A DNA stretch of 64,000 nt from NCBI GenBank assembly GCA_029098225.1, contig JAQXNX010000022.1, positions 1 to 64,000 of the forward strand, read 5' to 3'. This stretch comes from Spirochaetales bacterium (lineage in GTDB: Bacteria > Spirochaetota > Spirochaetia > Treponematales > Treponemataceae). Position 1 is the stretch's first letter; each line of letters opens with the position of its first letter. The position numbers were made by a program, and so were the translations under genes. A model generated the notes under the pieces. It did no database searches. It was not told the DNA's origin and worked only from the letters and a program-made list of their open reading frames with translations. Of this stretch, positions 18,511 to 25,472 are shown piece by piece.

Positions 18511-18715
18511 TTAAAATGACCTCATAAAAAAGAATTGACCTGGTTTTGATTTGCAGCAGGCTTGTTGTGTTGCTGCCGGCAGGAAGGACTTCGAACTGCC
18601 GTGTATCCGGATAATTTATCGTATTTATGAATTTTATACAATGGGCGAATAGATTCCCGTGCAAATGGATTCACATGCAAATGGATTCGCCGTCGCGCTT
18701 TTTGTACCATAATTA
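18511..18715 (-). promoter_or_regulatory. Structured leader upstream of yhhQ (class unknown)
   Basis: On the minus strand a long stem GGCGAAT/ATTCGCC encloses two near-identical copies of GAATCCATTTGCA, and a second hairpin (CCTGCCGGCAGC region, about 18560-18585) lies nearer the gene. The conserved C-rich loop and A-rich tail of preQ1-I, and the preQ1-II core, are not evident. It may be a regulatory leader or a repeat. A 62-codon frame crosses it but has no features of a real gene. Confidence 0.35.
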
Positions 18716-18789
18716 ATATCTATTGATTTTCTTTTGATATAGGGTTAATATTTTAAAAACACCAAAAAAATTAAGAAGCGAGGTATTAT

Positions 18790-19257
18790 ATGTCATTGAA
18801 TAAAACATTTTCTAGTGATGGTAAGAAATGTACAGTTGTATTTACAGTGAATCCTCAGGCAGCAAGCGGAGCTACAAAGGTTCATCTTGTTGGTGATTTT
18901 AATAGTTGGAATACTACTGCAAATCCTATGAAAAAGGGACCTGATGGTTCATTTACATTAAAAAAGCAGTTTGAAACAAATAAGGAATTTCAGTTCCGTT
19001 ATGTGCTTGATGGAAATGTTTGGATTAACGATTGGAAAGCAGATAAATATGTTCGTTCTGAAATTGCAAATGATGATAATTCAGTTTTGGATACAACTGT
19101 TCCAAAGGCTCCAAAAGTTTCTAAGAAGCCTACATCAAAAGCTGTAACAAAAAATAAAGACAAAAAGCCTGCTGCAAAAAAGCCTGCAGCTAAAAAAACA
19201 GCAGACAAGACTCCTGCAGCAAAAAAGACAACAGCTAAAAAAGCAGCTGCAAAATAA
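18790..19257 (+). CDS. Glycogen-binding (CBM48-like) protein with a histone-like Lys/Ala tail
   Basis: Residues 12-100 form an early-set/CBM48 domain as in isoamylase and AMPK beta subunits: KVHLVGDFNSWNTTANPM, then FQFRYVLDGNVWINDWKADK, with tryptophans in the places used for glycogen binding. The last 50 residues are a low-complexity tail of KPAAKK-type repeats resembling bacterial histone H1-like proteins and expected to bind nucleic acid or other polyanions. There is no signal peptide, so it is cytoplasmic. The gene is alone, with a GAGG site and a strong terminator. Binding of glycogen is inferred from the domain; the tail's role is unknown. Confidence 0.82.
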   Translation: MSLNKTFSSDGKKCTVVFTVNPQAASGATKVHLVGDFNSWNTTANPMKKGPDGSFTLKKQFETNKEFQFRYVLDGNVWINDWKADKYVRSEIANDDNSVLDTTVPKAPKVSKKPTSKAVTKNKDKKPAAKKPAAKKTADKTPAAKKTTAKKAAAK

Positions 19258-19289
19258 TAAACAAATAGTTTGAAAAATTAAATTTACGG

Positions 19290-19338
19290 AAAAGCATCTT
19301 TGATTGAATAATATTTTCAATTAAAGATGCTTTTTTTT
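19290..19338 (+). terminator. Terminator after the glycogen-binding protein gene
   Basis: A long stem pairs AAGCATCTTTGATTGAA (19291-19307) with TTCAATTAAAGATGCTT, with one G-T pair, followed by a T-run. It lies between convergent genes. Confidence 0.85.
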
Positions 19339-19345
19339 GCCATTC

Positions 19346-19972
19346 TTATTTATTGTTTATGATTACTACAGGTATTCCTGATTTCTGATATTCGCGGAGC
19401 AGATTGCGTTGTGCGTGAAAGCGTCGGAGAATTTGTGTAACTGGCAGATGATCGCGGTGGCGGGCACGACGCAGTCTTGTGAAAAAAGGTGCAGCTACAA
19501 AGATGATTTTTTCGCAGCGGGCCAGGAGCTCGGGCGTTTTATATAGTACGGTTGCATTGATGATGGTTTTATGGTGAGAGCTGATGAAAGCTTCAATTTT
19601 CTCTGTAATTATCGGGTAGACAATTGATTCCTGTTTTTTTAAAAACTCCGGATTTGAAAAAAGCAGCTGGCCAAGAGCCTTGCGGTTGATAGATCCGTCT
19701 TCCCTTTGAATCTGCAGGTTTTCTTCTTTTGCGTAGGGTTCGAAGGTTTCTAAAATGCGATCTTTTGCAAGTTCAATTGCTTCGTGTACCAGGAGGTCTG
19801 CGTCTATTGCAGCCCATCCTTCTTCTTTGAGTTTTTCGCAGATGTAGTTTTTGCCGGCTGCCATGGGGCCGGTTACGGCCACGATAGATTTTTTAGACGA
19901 GTTTTCGCCAGAAAACTCGTGGGAAAGATTGAAGTTATGTTTTTTGTAAAAAGAATCTTTAATCTTTCCCAT
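19346..19972 (-). CDS. coaE: Dephospho-CoA kinase
   Basis: CoaE carries out the last step of coenzyme A synthesis. The 208-residue product has the P-loop strand SIVAVTGPMAAGKN (GxxxxGK with an unusual AAGKN ending), AIDADLLVHEAI for substrate binding, and the RLRRARHRD lid region. An N-terminal extension of about 28 residues precedes the first strand. Part of it is encoded by a perfect palindrome at 19897-19920. The ATG lies two bases after the polA stop, with GGGGAGAG in the end of polA, so the two are co-translated. The call is firm by motif order and length, slightly less so because of the odd P-loop. Confidence 0.88.
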   Translation of the reverse strand: MGKIKDSFYKKHNFNLSHEFSGENSSKKSIVAVTGPMAAGKNYICEKLKEEGWAAIDADLLVHEAIELAKDRILETFEPYAKEENLQIQREDGSINRKALGQLLFSNPEFLKKQESIVYPIITEKIEAFISSHHKTIINATVLYKTPELLARCEKIIFVAAPFFTRLRRARHRDHLPVTQILRRFHAQRNLLREYQKSGIPVVIINNK

Positions 19973-19974
19973 AA

Positions 19975-22929
19975 TTAGTGGAACTCTCCCCAGTTTTTAC
20001 CGTATTCAATGCTTACACGCAGCGGTACATTAAGCTTTACTGCGTTTTCCATTTTATCTTTGATAAGGGCGATTGTGGCGTCGATTGTTTTCTGGTCGTC
20101 AGGGCACTCAAAAATAAGTTCATCGTGAACCTGGAGGAGGAGGCGGGCAGGAGATTTTGTCTTTGCAAGGGCTTCGCTTACTGAAAGCATGGCCTTTTTT
20201 ACTATGTCTGCGGCTGAGCCCTGAACCGGTGTGTTTACGGCTATGCGTTCGGCGGCGGCCTTTTCCAGCTTGTTACGGCTGTTGATGTTCATAATCGGGC
20301 GGCGGCGGCCAAAGAGAGTTTCTACCCAGCCGGTCTCTTCTGCCTTTTTGATTGTGTCTTTGATAAAGGCGTCTACGTTTGAGTATTGGGCAAAGTAATT
20401 GTCTATAAACTGAGCTGCCTGGGTGCGGTTGATGCCGAGGTCGCGGGCCAGGCGGAAGGCTGACATTCCGTAGATTACTCCGAAGTTGATTGTTTTAGCG
20501 GTGCGGCGCATGTCAGGTGTGACGGCATCTGGTGTAACTCCGTAGATTAGGGCGGCGGTGGCCTTATGTACGTCTGTTCCGTCTATAAAGGACTGGCTCA
20601 TATTTTTGTCGGCCGAAAGGTGGGCAAGCACTACAAGCTCAATCTGAGAATAGTCTGCTGAGATGAGGACTTTGCCTTCCGGCGCAGTAAAGGCAGAGCG
20701 GATGCGGCGGCCTGCTTCGTTTCGGACAGGGATATTCTGTAAGTTCGGGTCGCGGCAGGAGAGGCGGCCGGTGGCAGTTCCGGTCTGCACGAAATCTGTG
20801 TGGATGCGGCCCTGGTCGTCTGTAAGCTTTGGCAGAGTTTCTACGTAAGTTGATTTAAGCTTTGCCATTTCGCGATAGTCGAGAATCATGCGGGGAACAG
20901 GATCTTCAAAGGCCAGCTCTTCGAGAACGCTTGTGTCGGTAGAGTAACCGGTCTTGGTCTTTTTGCCCGCTTTAAGGCCGCGTTCTTCGAAGAGAACTGT
21001 CTGCAGCTGCTTTGGGGAGGCTATGTTGAATTCGTGGCCGACTTCCTTGTAGATGGCCTGCTCCGCTGCGGCGATGCCTTCTGTAAGCTCCTTATTGTAA
21101 GCGTGGAGGGTGGCAGTATCCAGGTGGATTCCTGTCAGCTCCATACGGGTGAGAATTGGAAGGACTTTCATTTCGAGTGCGAAGAGGTCTTTGAGGTGGC
21201 CGTCATCTGATTTTTGCTGGGCCTGAGCAAGCTTAAGTGTAAAGTCTGCGTCTTCGGCGCCGTAAGGGGCGGCTTTTTCCAGCGGTACGTCCGCAAAGGT
21301 CTGACCTTTTTCTACTATGTCGCTGAACTCAATGCCTTTGAGGCCGAGAAGCTGCTCGCCAAGGGATTCCAGCGAGTAGCTGTTTTTGCCGGTGCGCTCG
21401 GGATTCTGCAGCCAGGCGTAAATCATTGTATCATAAATAGAAGATTCTAAGATTTTGTCTGCCAGCTCGGTATTTTTGAAGCCTGCTTTTTTGATGTTCG
21501 TTGCGAGGACTTTTAGGTCGAACTTTGCGTTGTGCATGATTACAGTTACATCTTTTGCCTGGAAAAGGCGGAGCAGCTGGGTAAGGGCATCTTTAAGGGG
21601 GATGCCGGTGCTGTCTGCAAAGAGGTCTTCGCTGTCTCGGGCAATTGGTATGTATACGGCTTTGCCTTCTTCGTAACAGAGTGAGAAACCGAGGATATTT
21701 GCTGTGATTGTGTCGAGGCCGTCTGTTTCGCTGTCGTAGGCTACCTGTGGAGCTTTGAGGGCGGAGTCGATGTAAGATGTGAGCTCGGACAGAGTTGTGA
21801 GGGCACGGTAGTTTGAAGTGTCGTTTTGAGTTAGTGTAAGAGGCGCCTCGGTGAAGTCTCCGGGTTTTTTTAAGGGGGTGCCCCCCTTAGGAGAAGGGAT
21901 GGCGCAGGTCGTTGAATTAATCGTAAAATTAGCATCTGTTGCACCCGCGCCTGCAGTTTCGCTTCGCAAAACTGCTTTCATTTTATTGTCAAGGAGGCTT
22001 CCCCCTCCTTGTCCATTTTCTACACCAAGACTTGCATACTGCTTTGCAATTGCAGGAACTCCATACTTCATAAGGAGGTCGGCAGCGGCGGCGTAATTGA
22101 AGGTGTACTGGTCGCGGGTGATGGCGGCGTCTATGTCCGAGCAGGGAACGGTGTCGCAGAGGCGGACAAGGTCGCGGCTGAAGTAGGCATCCTTTTTGCC
22201 CTCGGCGAGTTTTTTCTGCATGGCCCCTTTGATTTCGTCGATGTGGGCGTAAATGCCGTCCAGGTTGGAATAGTCGCCTATGAGCTTGGCTGCGGTTTTA
22301 ACACCGACGCCACGAACACCGGGAATATTATCGGCTGAGTCGCCGAAGAGGGCGAGAAGATCGAGGAGCTGTGGAGGCTTTACCCCCCATTCGGCTTCTA
22401 CGCCTTCGATCCCGGTTACCTTCCAGGTTTCGCCACCGGTTACCGGTTTTAAGATTTGAGTTGATTCGTCTACCAGCTGCATGAGGTCCTTGTCTCCGCT
22501 GAGGATGCGGCAGGTGCGGCCAGATTCGCGGCACTTGCGGGAAACGGTTGCGATGATGTCATCTGCCTCGTAACCGTCGCACTGGAGAACCGGGATGCCG
22601 AGGGCTTGGAGGACTTCGCAGATCCATGGCACCTGGGCATGCAGGTCTTCCGGAGTTTTAGGGCGGTTGGCCTTGTAGAGGTCGTACATTTCGTGGCGGA
22701 AGGTTTTTGTTTTACTATCCATAGCGGCTACGATGTAGCCTGGCTTGTAATGCTGAAGTATATAATGGAAGTTTCTGAAAAAGCCGAAGAGGGCCGAAAC
22801 GTTCTCGCCCCGCTGGTTTGTAAGTGGGCGACTGATGAAAGCAAAGTAGCAGCGGAAAATCAGTCCGTAGCTGTCTAAGATATATACTGTTTTATCGTTG
22901 AATTCGTTTTTGTTATTTTTGTCTGCCAT
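19975..22929 (-). CDS. polA: DNA polymerase I
   Basis: The 984-residue enzyme has all three domains. The 5' nuclease (about 12-290) includes CDGYEADDIIAT and GDSADNIPGVRGVG. The 3'-5' exonuclease has the DEDDy residues in VAYDSETDGLD, MHNAKFDLKV and YGAEDADFT, so proofreading looks active. The polymerase has DYSQIELVVLAHL (motif A), RRTAKTINFGVIYG (motif B) and VHDELIFE (motif C). A linker of about 100 residues between nuclease and exonuclease is longer than usual and low in complexity, and contains three palindromes in its DNA. The gene and coaE are visibly richer in G and C at third positions than nearby genes. Confidence 0.97.
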   Translation of the reverse strand: MADKNNKNEFNDKTVYILDSYGLIFRCYFAFISRPLTNQRGENVSALFGFFRNFHYILQHYKPGYIVAAMDSKTKTFRHEMYDLYKANRPKTPEDLHAQVPWICEVLQALGIPVLQCDGYEADDIIATVSRKCRESGRTCRILSGDKDLMQLVDESTQILKPVTGGETWKVTGIEGVEAEWGVKPPQLLDLLALFGDSADNIPGVRGVGVKTAAKLIGDYSNLDGIYAHIDEIKGAMQKKLAEGKKDAYFSRDLVRLCDTVPCSDIDAAITRDQYTFNYAAAADLLMKYGVPAIAKQYASLGVENGQGGGSLLDNKMKAVLRSETAGAGATDANFTINSTTCAIPSPKGGTPLKKPGDFTEAPLTLTQNDTSNYRALTTLSELTSYIDSALKAPQVAYDSETDGLDTITANILGFSLCYEEGKAVYIPIARDSEDLFADSTGIPLKDALTQLLRLFQAKDVTVIMHNAKFDLKVLATNIKKAGFKNTELADKILESSIYDTMIYAWLQNPERTGKNSYSLESLGEQLLGLKGIEFSDIVEKGQTFADVPLEKAAPYGAEDADFTLKLAQAQQKSDDGHLKDLFALEMKVLPILTRMELTGIHLDTATLHAYNKELTEGIAAAEQAIYKEVGHEFNIASPKQLQTVLFEERGLKAGKKTKTGYSTDTSVLEELAFEDPVPRMILDYREMAKLKSTYVETLPKLTDDQGRIHTDFVQTGTATGRLSCRDPNLQNIPVRNEAGRRIRSAFTAPEGKVLISADYSQIELVVLAHLSADKNMSQSFIDGTDVHKATAALIYGVTPDAVTPDMRRTAKTINFGVIYGMSAFRLARDLGINRTQAAQFIDNYFAQYSNVDAFIKDTIKKAEETGWVETLFGRRRPIMNINSRNKLEKAAAERIAVNTPVQGSAADIVKKAMLSVSEALAKTKSPARLLLQVHDELIFECPDDQKTIDATIALIKDKMENAVKLNVPLRVSIEYGKNWGEFH
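21871..22011. repeat. Three short palindromes inside the polA interdomain linker
   Basis: Perfect inverted repeats occur at 21871-21878/21882-21889 (eight pairs, TGC loop), 21953-21959/21969-21975 (seven pairs) and 21990-21997/22004-22011 (eight pairs). They are in frame and encode the Gly/Pro/Lys-rich linker at about residues 305-353. They resemble palindromic elements inserted into a tolerant coding site. Confidence 0.6.
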
Positions 22930-23028
22930 GAGAATATTTTAGAGTAAAAAGGGAGTGCGCGCAAGCATGTTATATTAATGCATAAAATGCGAATTGCGCG
23001 CGGCTATGATATTTTAATTAATTGCAGT

Positions 23029-24771
23029 TTATTTCTTCCAGAAAATATACCCGCCAATATTATAAGATGAGAACAGTTTTAGAGCAGTATTCCAGTAATA
23101 ATCAAAGTCGGTTATGTAAACGACTATATTGTCATCTAAATCACAACGCAGGTATTGCTCATGGAGATCTTGTGTTTCGTAATTGAAAAGAAAATCTGTA
23201 ATGTCATATGATTTTCCATCAATTTCTATAAGCGCTTTATCCAGTTTTATTGCATAGTAATTGTATCCTTCGTCATCTTCTCCCCATGATGATTTGCTGA
23301 TATATAATTTCTGCATTTTAGAAAATTCAGAAATATCAACAGGCGTATAATTTCCGTATGTATCTTTCGTGGCGGAATACCAGTATTTATAAATTGTGTT
23401 ATCTTCTGTTTCATCAACTATAATTTTAAATAATTCATAAAATGATTTATAATCACCATCTATAGTAAGAGCCCAGTCTGGTAAAGGAATTTCACATGGG
23501 TATTTTAAGTAACTGTAACTTGAATAAAGCTGCTCTTTATCTTCTTTAGTCATCCGGTCATTTATTTTATCTGCGTCATAATCAAATAATCTGTTATTCA
23601 GATTATCAAACATTTCATATTTATTCAAAATCTTCATCATTCTGTTTGTCTGATTTTTATGCGCCATATTAATCAGGTTCAGCGGAGTAACAGAGGCAAT
23701 GAGAATTATTACTGCAAGAATCAAAATAGAATATTTTATATATTTTCCTTTTTTGATGAATGTAAGAGTGAACATCAAAACGGTAAATATAATGAACATA
23801 AGACTGGAATATCTCCAGCCTGTAAATCCATAAGCATTCAGGCGGATAATATAAGCCGGAATCTGAACACAAACTAAAGGTATAAAAGCAAAGGCTCCAA
23901 ACTTATAGAAAAATTTTATTGCCGGAAGTTCTTCATATTCTTTAAGGATAAAATAAAATACAAAATAAAAGCACGATGCAAATGAAACAATCCAGTTCAT
24001 CTGGCCTTTTGGAAATTTAAATAATACAAGTGCTTTAATAAGATAAGCATAAAGAAGGCCGATAAGAATAAAGAATACTGGAAGAAGAATATAGAGAATG
24101 ATGATTTTAAATGCTTTTCCGGAAGAGGCTTCTTCCCGTTTGTAAAAAAGATAATATACAAAAATATTTAAAGCGAATACAAAATAACAGAATGAAGCAT
24201 AAGTTTCATAAATCTCGCCATAATCAGAAAAATTATAAATAAGATTCTGGAAGGCGTAAATTAATAGACTTCCTCCTCCAAACAAAATAGAAGCAAGCAG
24301 CAGAGAAAAACAGAAATGCTTTACAAGTCCCGCAATATAAGTCTTCTGATTTTCTTTTGGAAGAAAAATAAAAATTGTAAAAAGTACAAGTGCAAAGAAG
24401 ATTCCCCAGAAGTATAAGTCTCCGTAAATTGAATTTCCGAATCCCTGCTGTGCAAAATATCCTGTTACTCCGCCGGCAGCTGCAGCTGCTGTTTGAATAA
24501 GATATTTTTTTAATGCCTTCATTGATTTTGTAAGGTAAGAAGCAGGAAGTGCAAAAAGACAGCTCATCAGCAGGGCAAGCGAAAGGTGCCAGAAAAATTT
24601 ATAATAACTATAATTATTAAAAACAGTAGCCTCTAAATCGTAAATATACAGACAGCAGGAAACACAAGAGAGAATACTGAATATAAAAATTACACGCTGT
24701 TCTTTAAGAGAAATAAATAAATTTTTTACCGCAGTTTTTATTCGCTGCAAAACATTTTTCTTTTCATTCAT
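23029..24771 (-). CDS. DUF4153 multi-spanning membrane protein
   Basis: The 580-residue protein has about eleven hydrophobic segments over residues 25-370, followed by a hydrophilic domain of about 200 residues. Membrane segments with FFALVLFTIFIFLPKE, SILFGGGSLLIYAFQNL and ALNIFVYYLFYKREEASS fit DUF4153, a family of inner-membrane proteins of unknown function. The C-terminal part (YKYWYSATKDTYGNYTPV onwards) has no recognised domain. It stands alone and divergent from the FecR-like gene. No catalytic motif could be identified. Confidence 0.7.
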   Translation of the reverse strand: MNEKKNVLQRIKTAVKNLFISLKEQRVIFIFSILSCVSCCLYIYDLEATVFNNYSYYKFFWHLSLALLMSCLFALPASYLTKSMKALKKYLIQTAAAAAGGVTGYFAQQGFGNSIYGDLYFWGIFFALVLFTIFIFLPKENQKTYIAGLVKHFCFSLLLASILFGGGSLLIYAFQNLIYNFSDYGEIYETYASFCYFVFALNIFVYYLFYKREEASSGKAFKIIILYILLPVFFILIGLLYAYLIKALVLFKFPKGQMNWIVSFASCFYFVFYFILKEYEELPAIKFFYKFGAFAFIPLVCVQIPAYIIRLNAYGFTGWRYSSLMFIIFTVLMFTLTFIKKGKYIKYSILILAVIILIASVTPLNLINMAHKNQTNRMMKILNKYEMFDNLNNRLFDYDADKINDRMTKEDKEQLYSSYSYLKYPCEIPLPDWALTIDGDYKSFYELFKIIVDETEDNTIYKYWYSATKDTYGNYTPVDISEFSKMQKLYISKSSWGEDDEGYNYYAIKLDKALIEIDGKSYDITDFLFNYETQDLHEQYLRCDLDDNIVVYITDFDYYWNTALKLFSSYNIGGYIFWKK

Positions 24772-24897
24772 AATAAAAGTATAAAAGGTATTTTATATTT
24801 ATTAAAGAGTTAAAAATAAGGATATAAAAATATAATTTTTTGCATGCTAAAAAAAATAAGTAGAAAAATAAAATTTTTTATTATTATAAAAATATTA

Positions 24898-24926
24898 TTG
24901 ATTTAAATAAAAAAATCGATAATAAT
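24898..24926 (+). promoter_or_regulatory. Possible promoter of the FecR-like gene
   Basis: TTGATT (24898-24903) and AATAAT (24921-24926) are 17 bases apart in a very AT-rich intergenic stretch (24772-24971). A GGAGG ribosome site follows at about 24960. AT-richness makes chance matches likely. Confidence 0.35.
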
Positions 24927-24971
24927 TATAAGCAAAGCGTATTATTTACAAGTTGGATGGAGGATTAATTT

Positions 24972-25385
24972 ATGAAACGACTTATAGCTTTGATTATGGT
25001 TTTGTTCGCTGGAACAATGTTATTTGCGGCTACAGGTTCTTATGTAGTTGAGTCTATTGTTGGTAATGTTACTTATGAAAAAGCTCCCGGTCAATTTGAA
25101 AAGGTAACTGTTGGACAGGAACTTTCAGCTTCTACAGTTTTGAATACTGGACTTAATTCAAGCGTTGTTATTAATTACGATGGAAAATCTATCACAATTA
25201 AGGCAAAGCAAAAAGGAAATGTAGAATCACTTTGTATTAATGCAAACCCTTCAAAAGGTGGACTTAAGAGACAGGTAATTACAAAAGCAGATGCTGAAGA
25301 TACTGCTGATGGAAAACGCGAAGGTGTTGCAACTGCTTCTTCTCGTGCTTCTGATGCAAAAGCAGATTATACATGGGATGAGTAA
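24972..25385 (+). CDS. Small secreted FecR-like protein
   Basis: The 137-residue product has a signal peptide cleaved after LFAA (about residue 20). A single FecR-like beta domain follows: VESIVGNVTYEKAPGQ, KVTVGQELSASTVLNTG, and SVVINYDGKSITIKAKQ. In FecR this fold sits in the periplasm. The family is often found beside CHASE2 cyclases in spirochaetes and other bacteria, as here. The C-terminal 40 residues are polar and probably disordered. It is followed by a strong terminator and then, 16 bases on, the cyclase start, so some readthrough or a second promoter must serve the cyclase. A periplasmic partner of the cyclase is a fair inference. Confidence 0.75.
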   Translation: MKRLIALIMVLFAGTMLFAATGSYVVESIVGNVTYEKAPGQFEKVTVGQELSASTVLNTGLNSSVVINYDGKSITIKAKQKGNVESLCINANPSKGGLKRQVITKADAEDTADGKREGVATASSRASDAKADYTWDE

Positions 25386-25423
25386 CATTCGTTAAAAGCC
25401 TTGCAAGCTTATTTTGAGCTTAG

Positions 25424-25457
25424 CAGGGGCTGCCAGAAGGCAGCCCCTTTTTTATTT
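25424..25457 (+). terminator. Terminator/attenuator between the FecR-like gene and the cyclase
   Basis: A nine-pair GC-rich stem (25426-25434 with 25439-25447, loop AGAA) is followed by a long T-run. It ends only about 16 bases before the cyclase ATG, so it could set the ratio of the two products. Confidence 0.85.
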
Positions 25458-25472
25458 TTGAGAGTCAATCAT

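Noticed and set aside
18522-18710. 62-residue frame in the yhhQ leader
   Set aside because: Covers the inverted and direct repeats, has no ribosome site or known domain; more likely a leader or repeat.
22328-22534. Short Arg/Pro-rich frame antisense or offset within polA
   Set aside because: Explained by the GC-richer composition of polA; no independent support.
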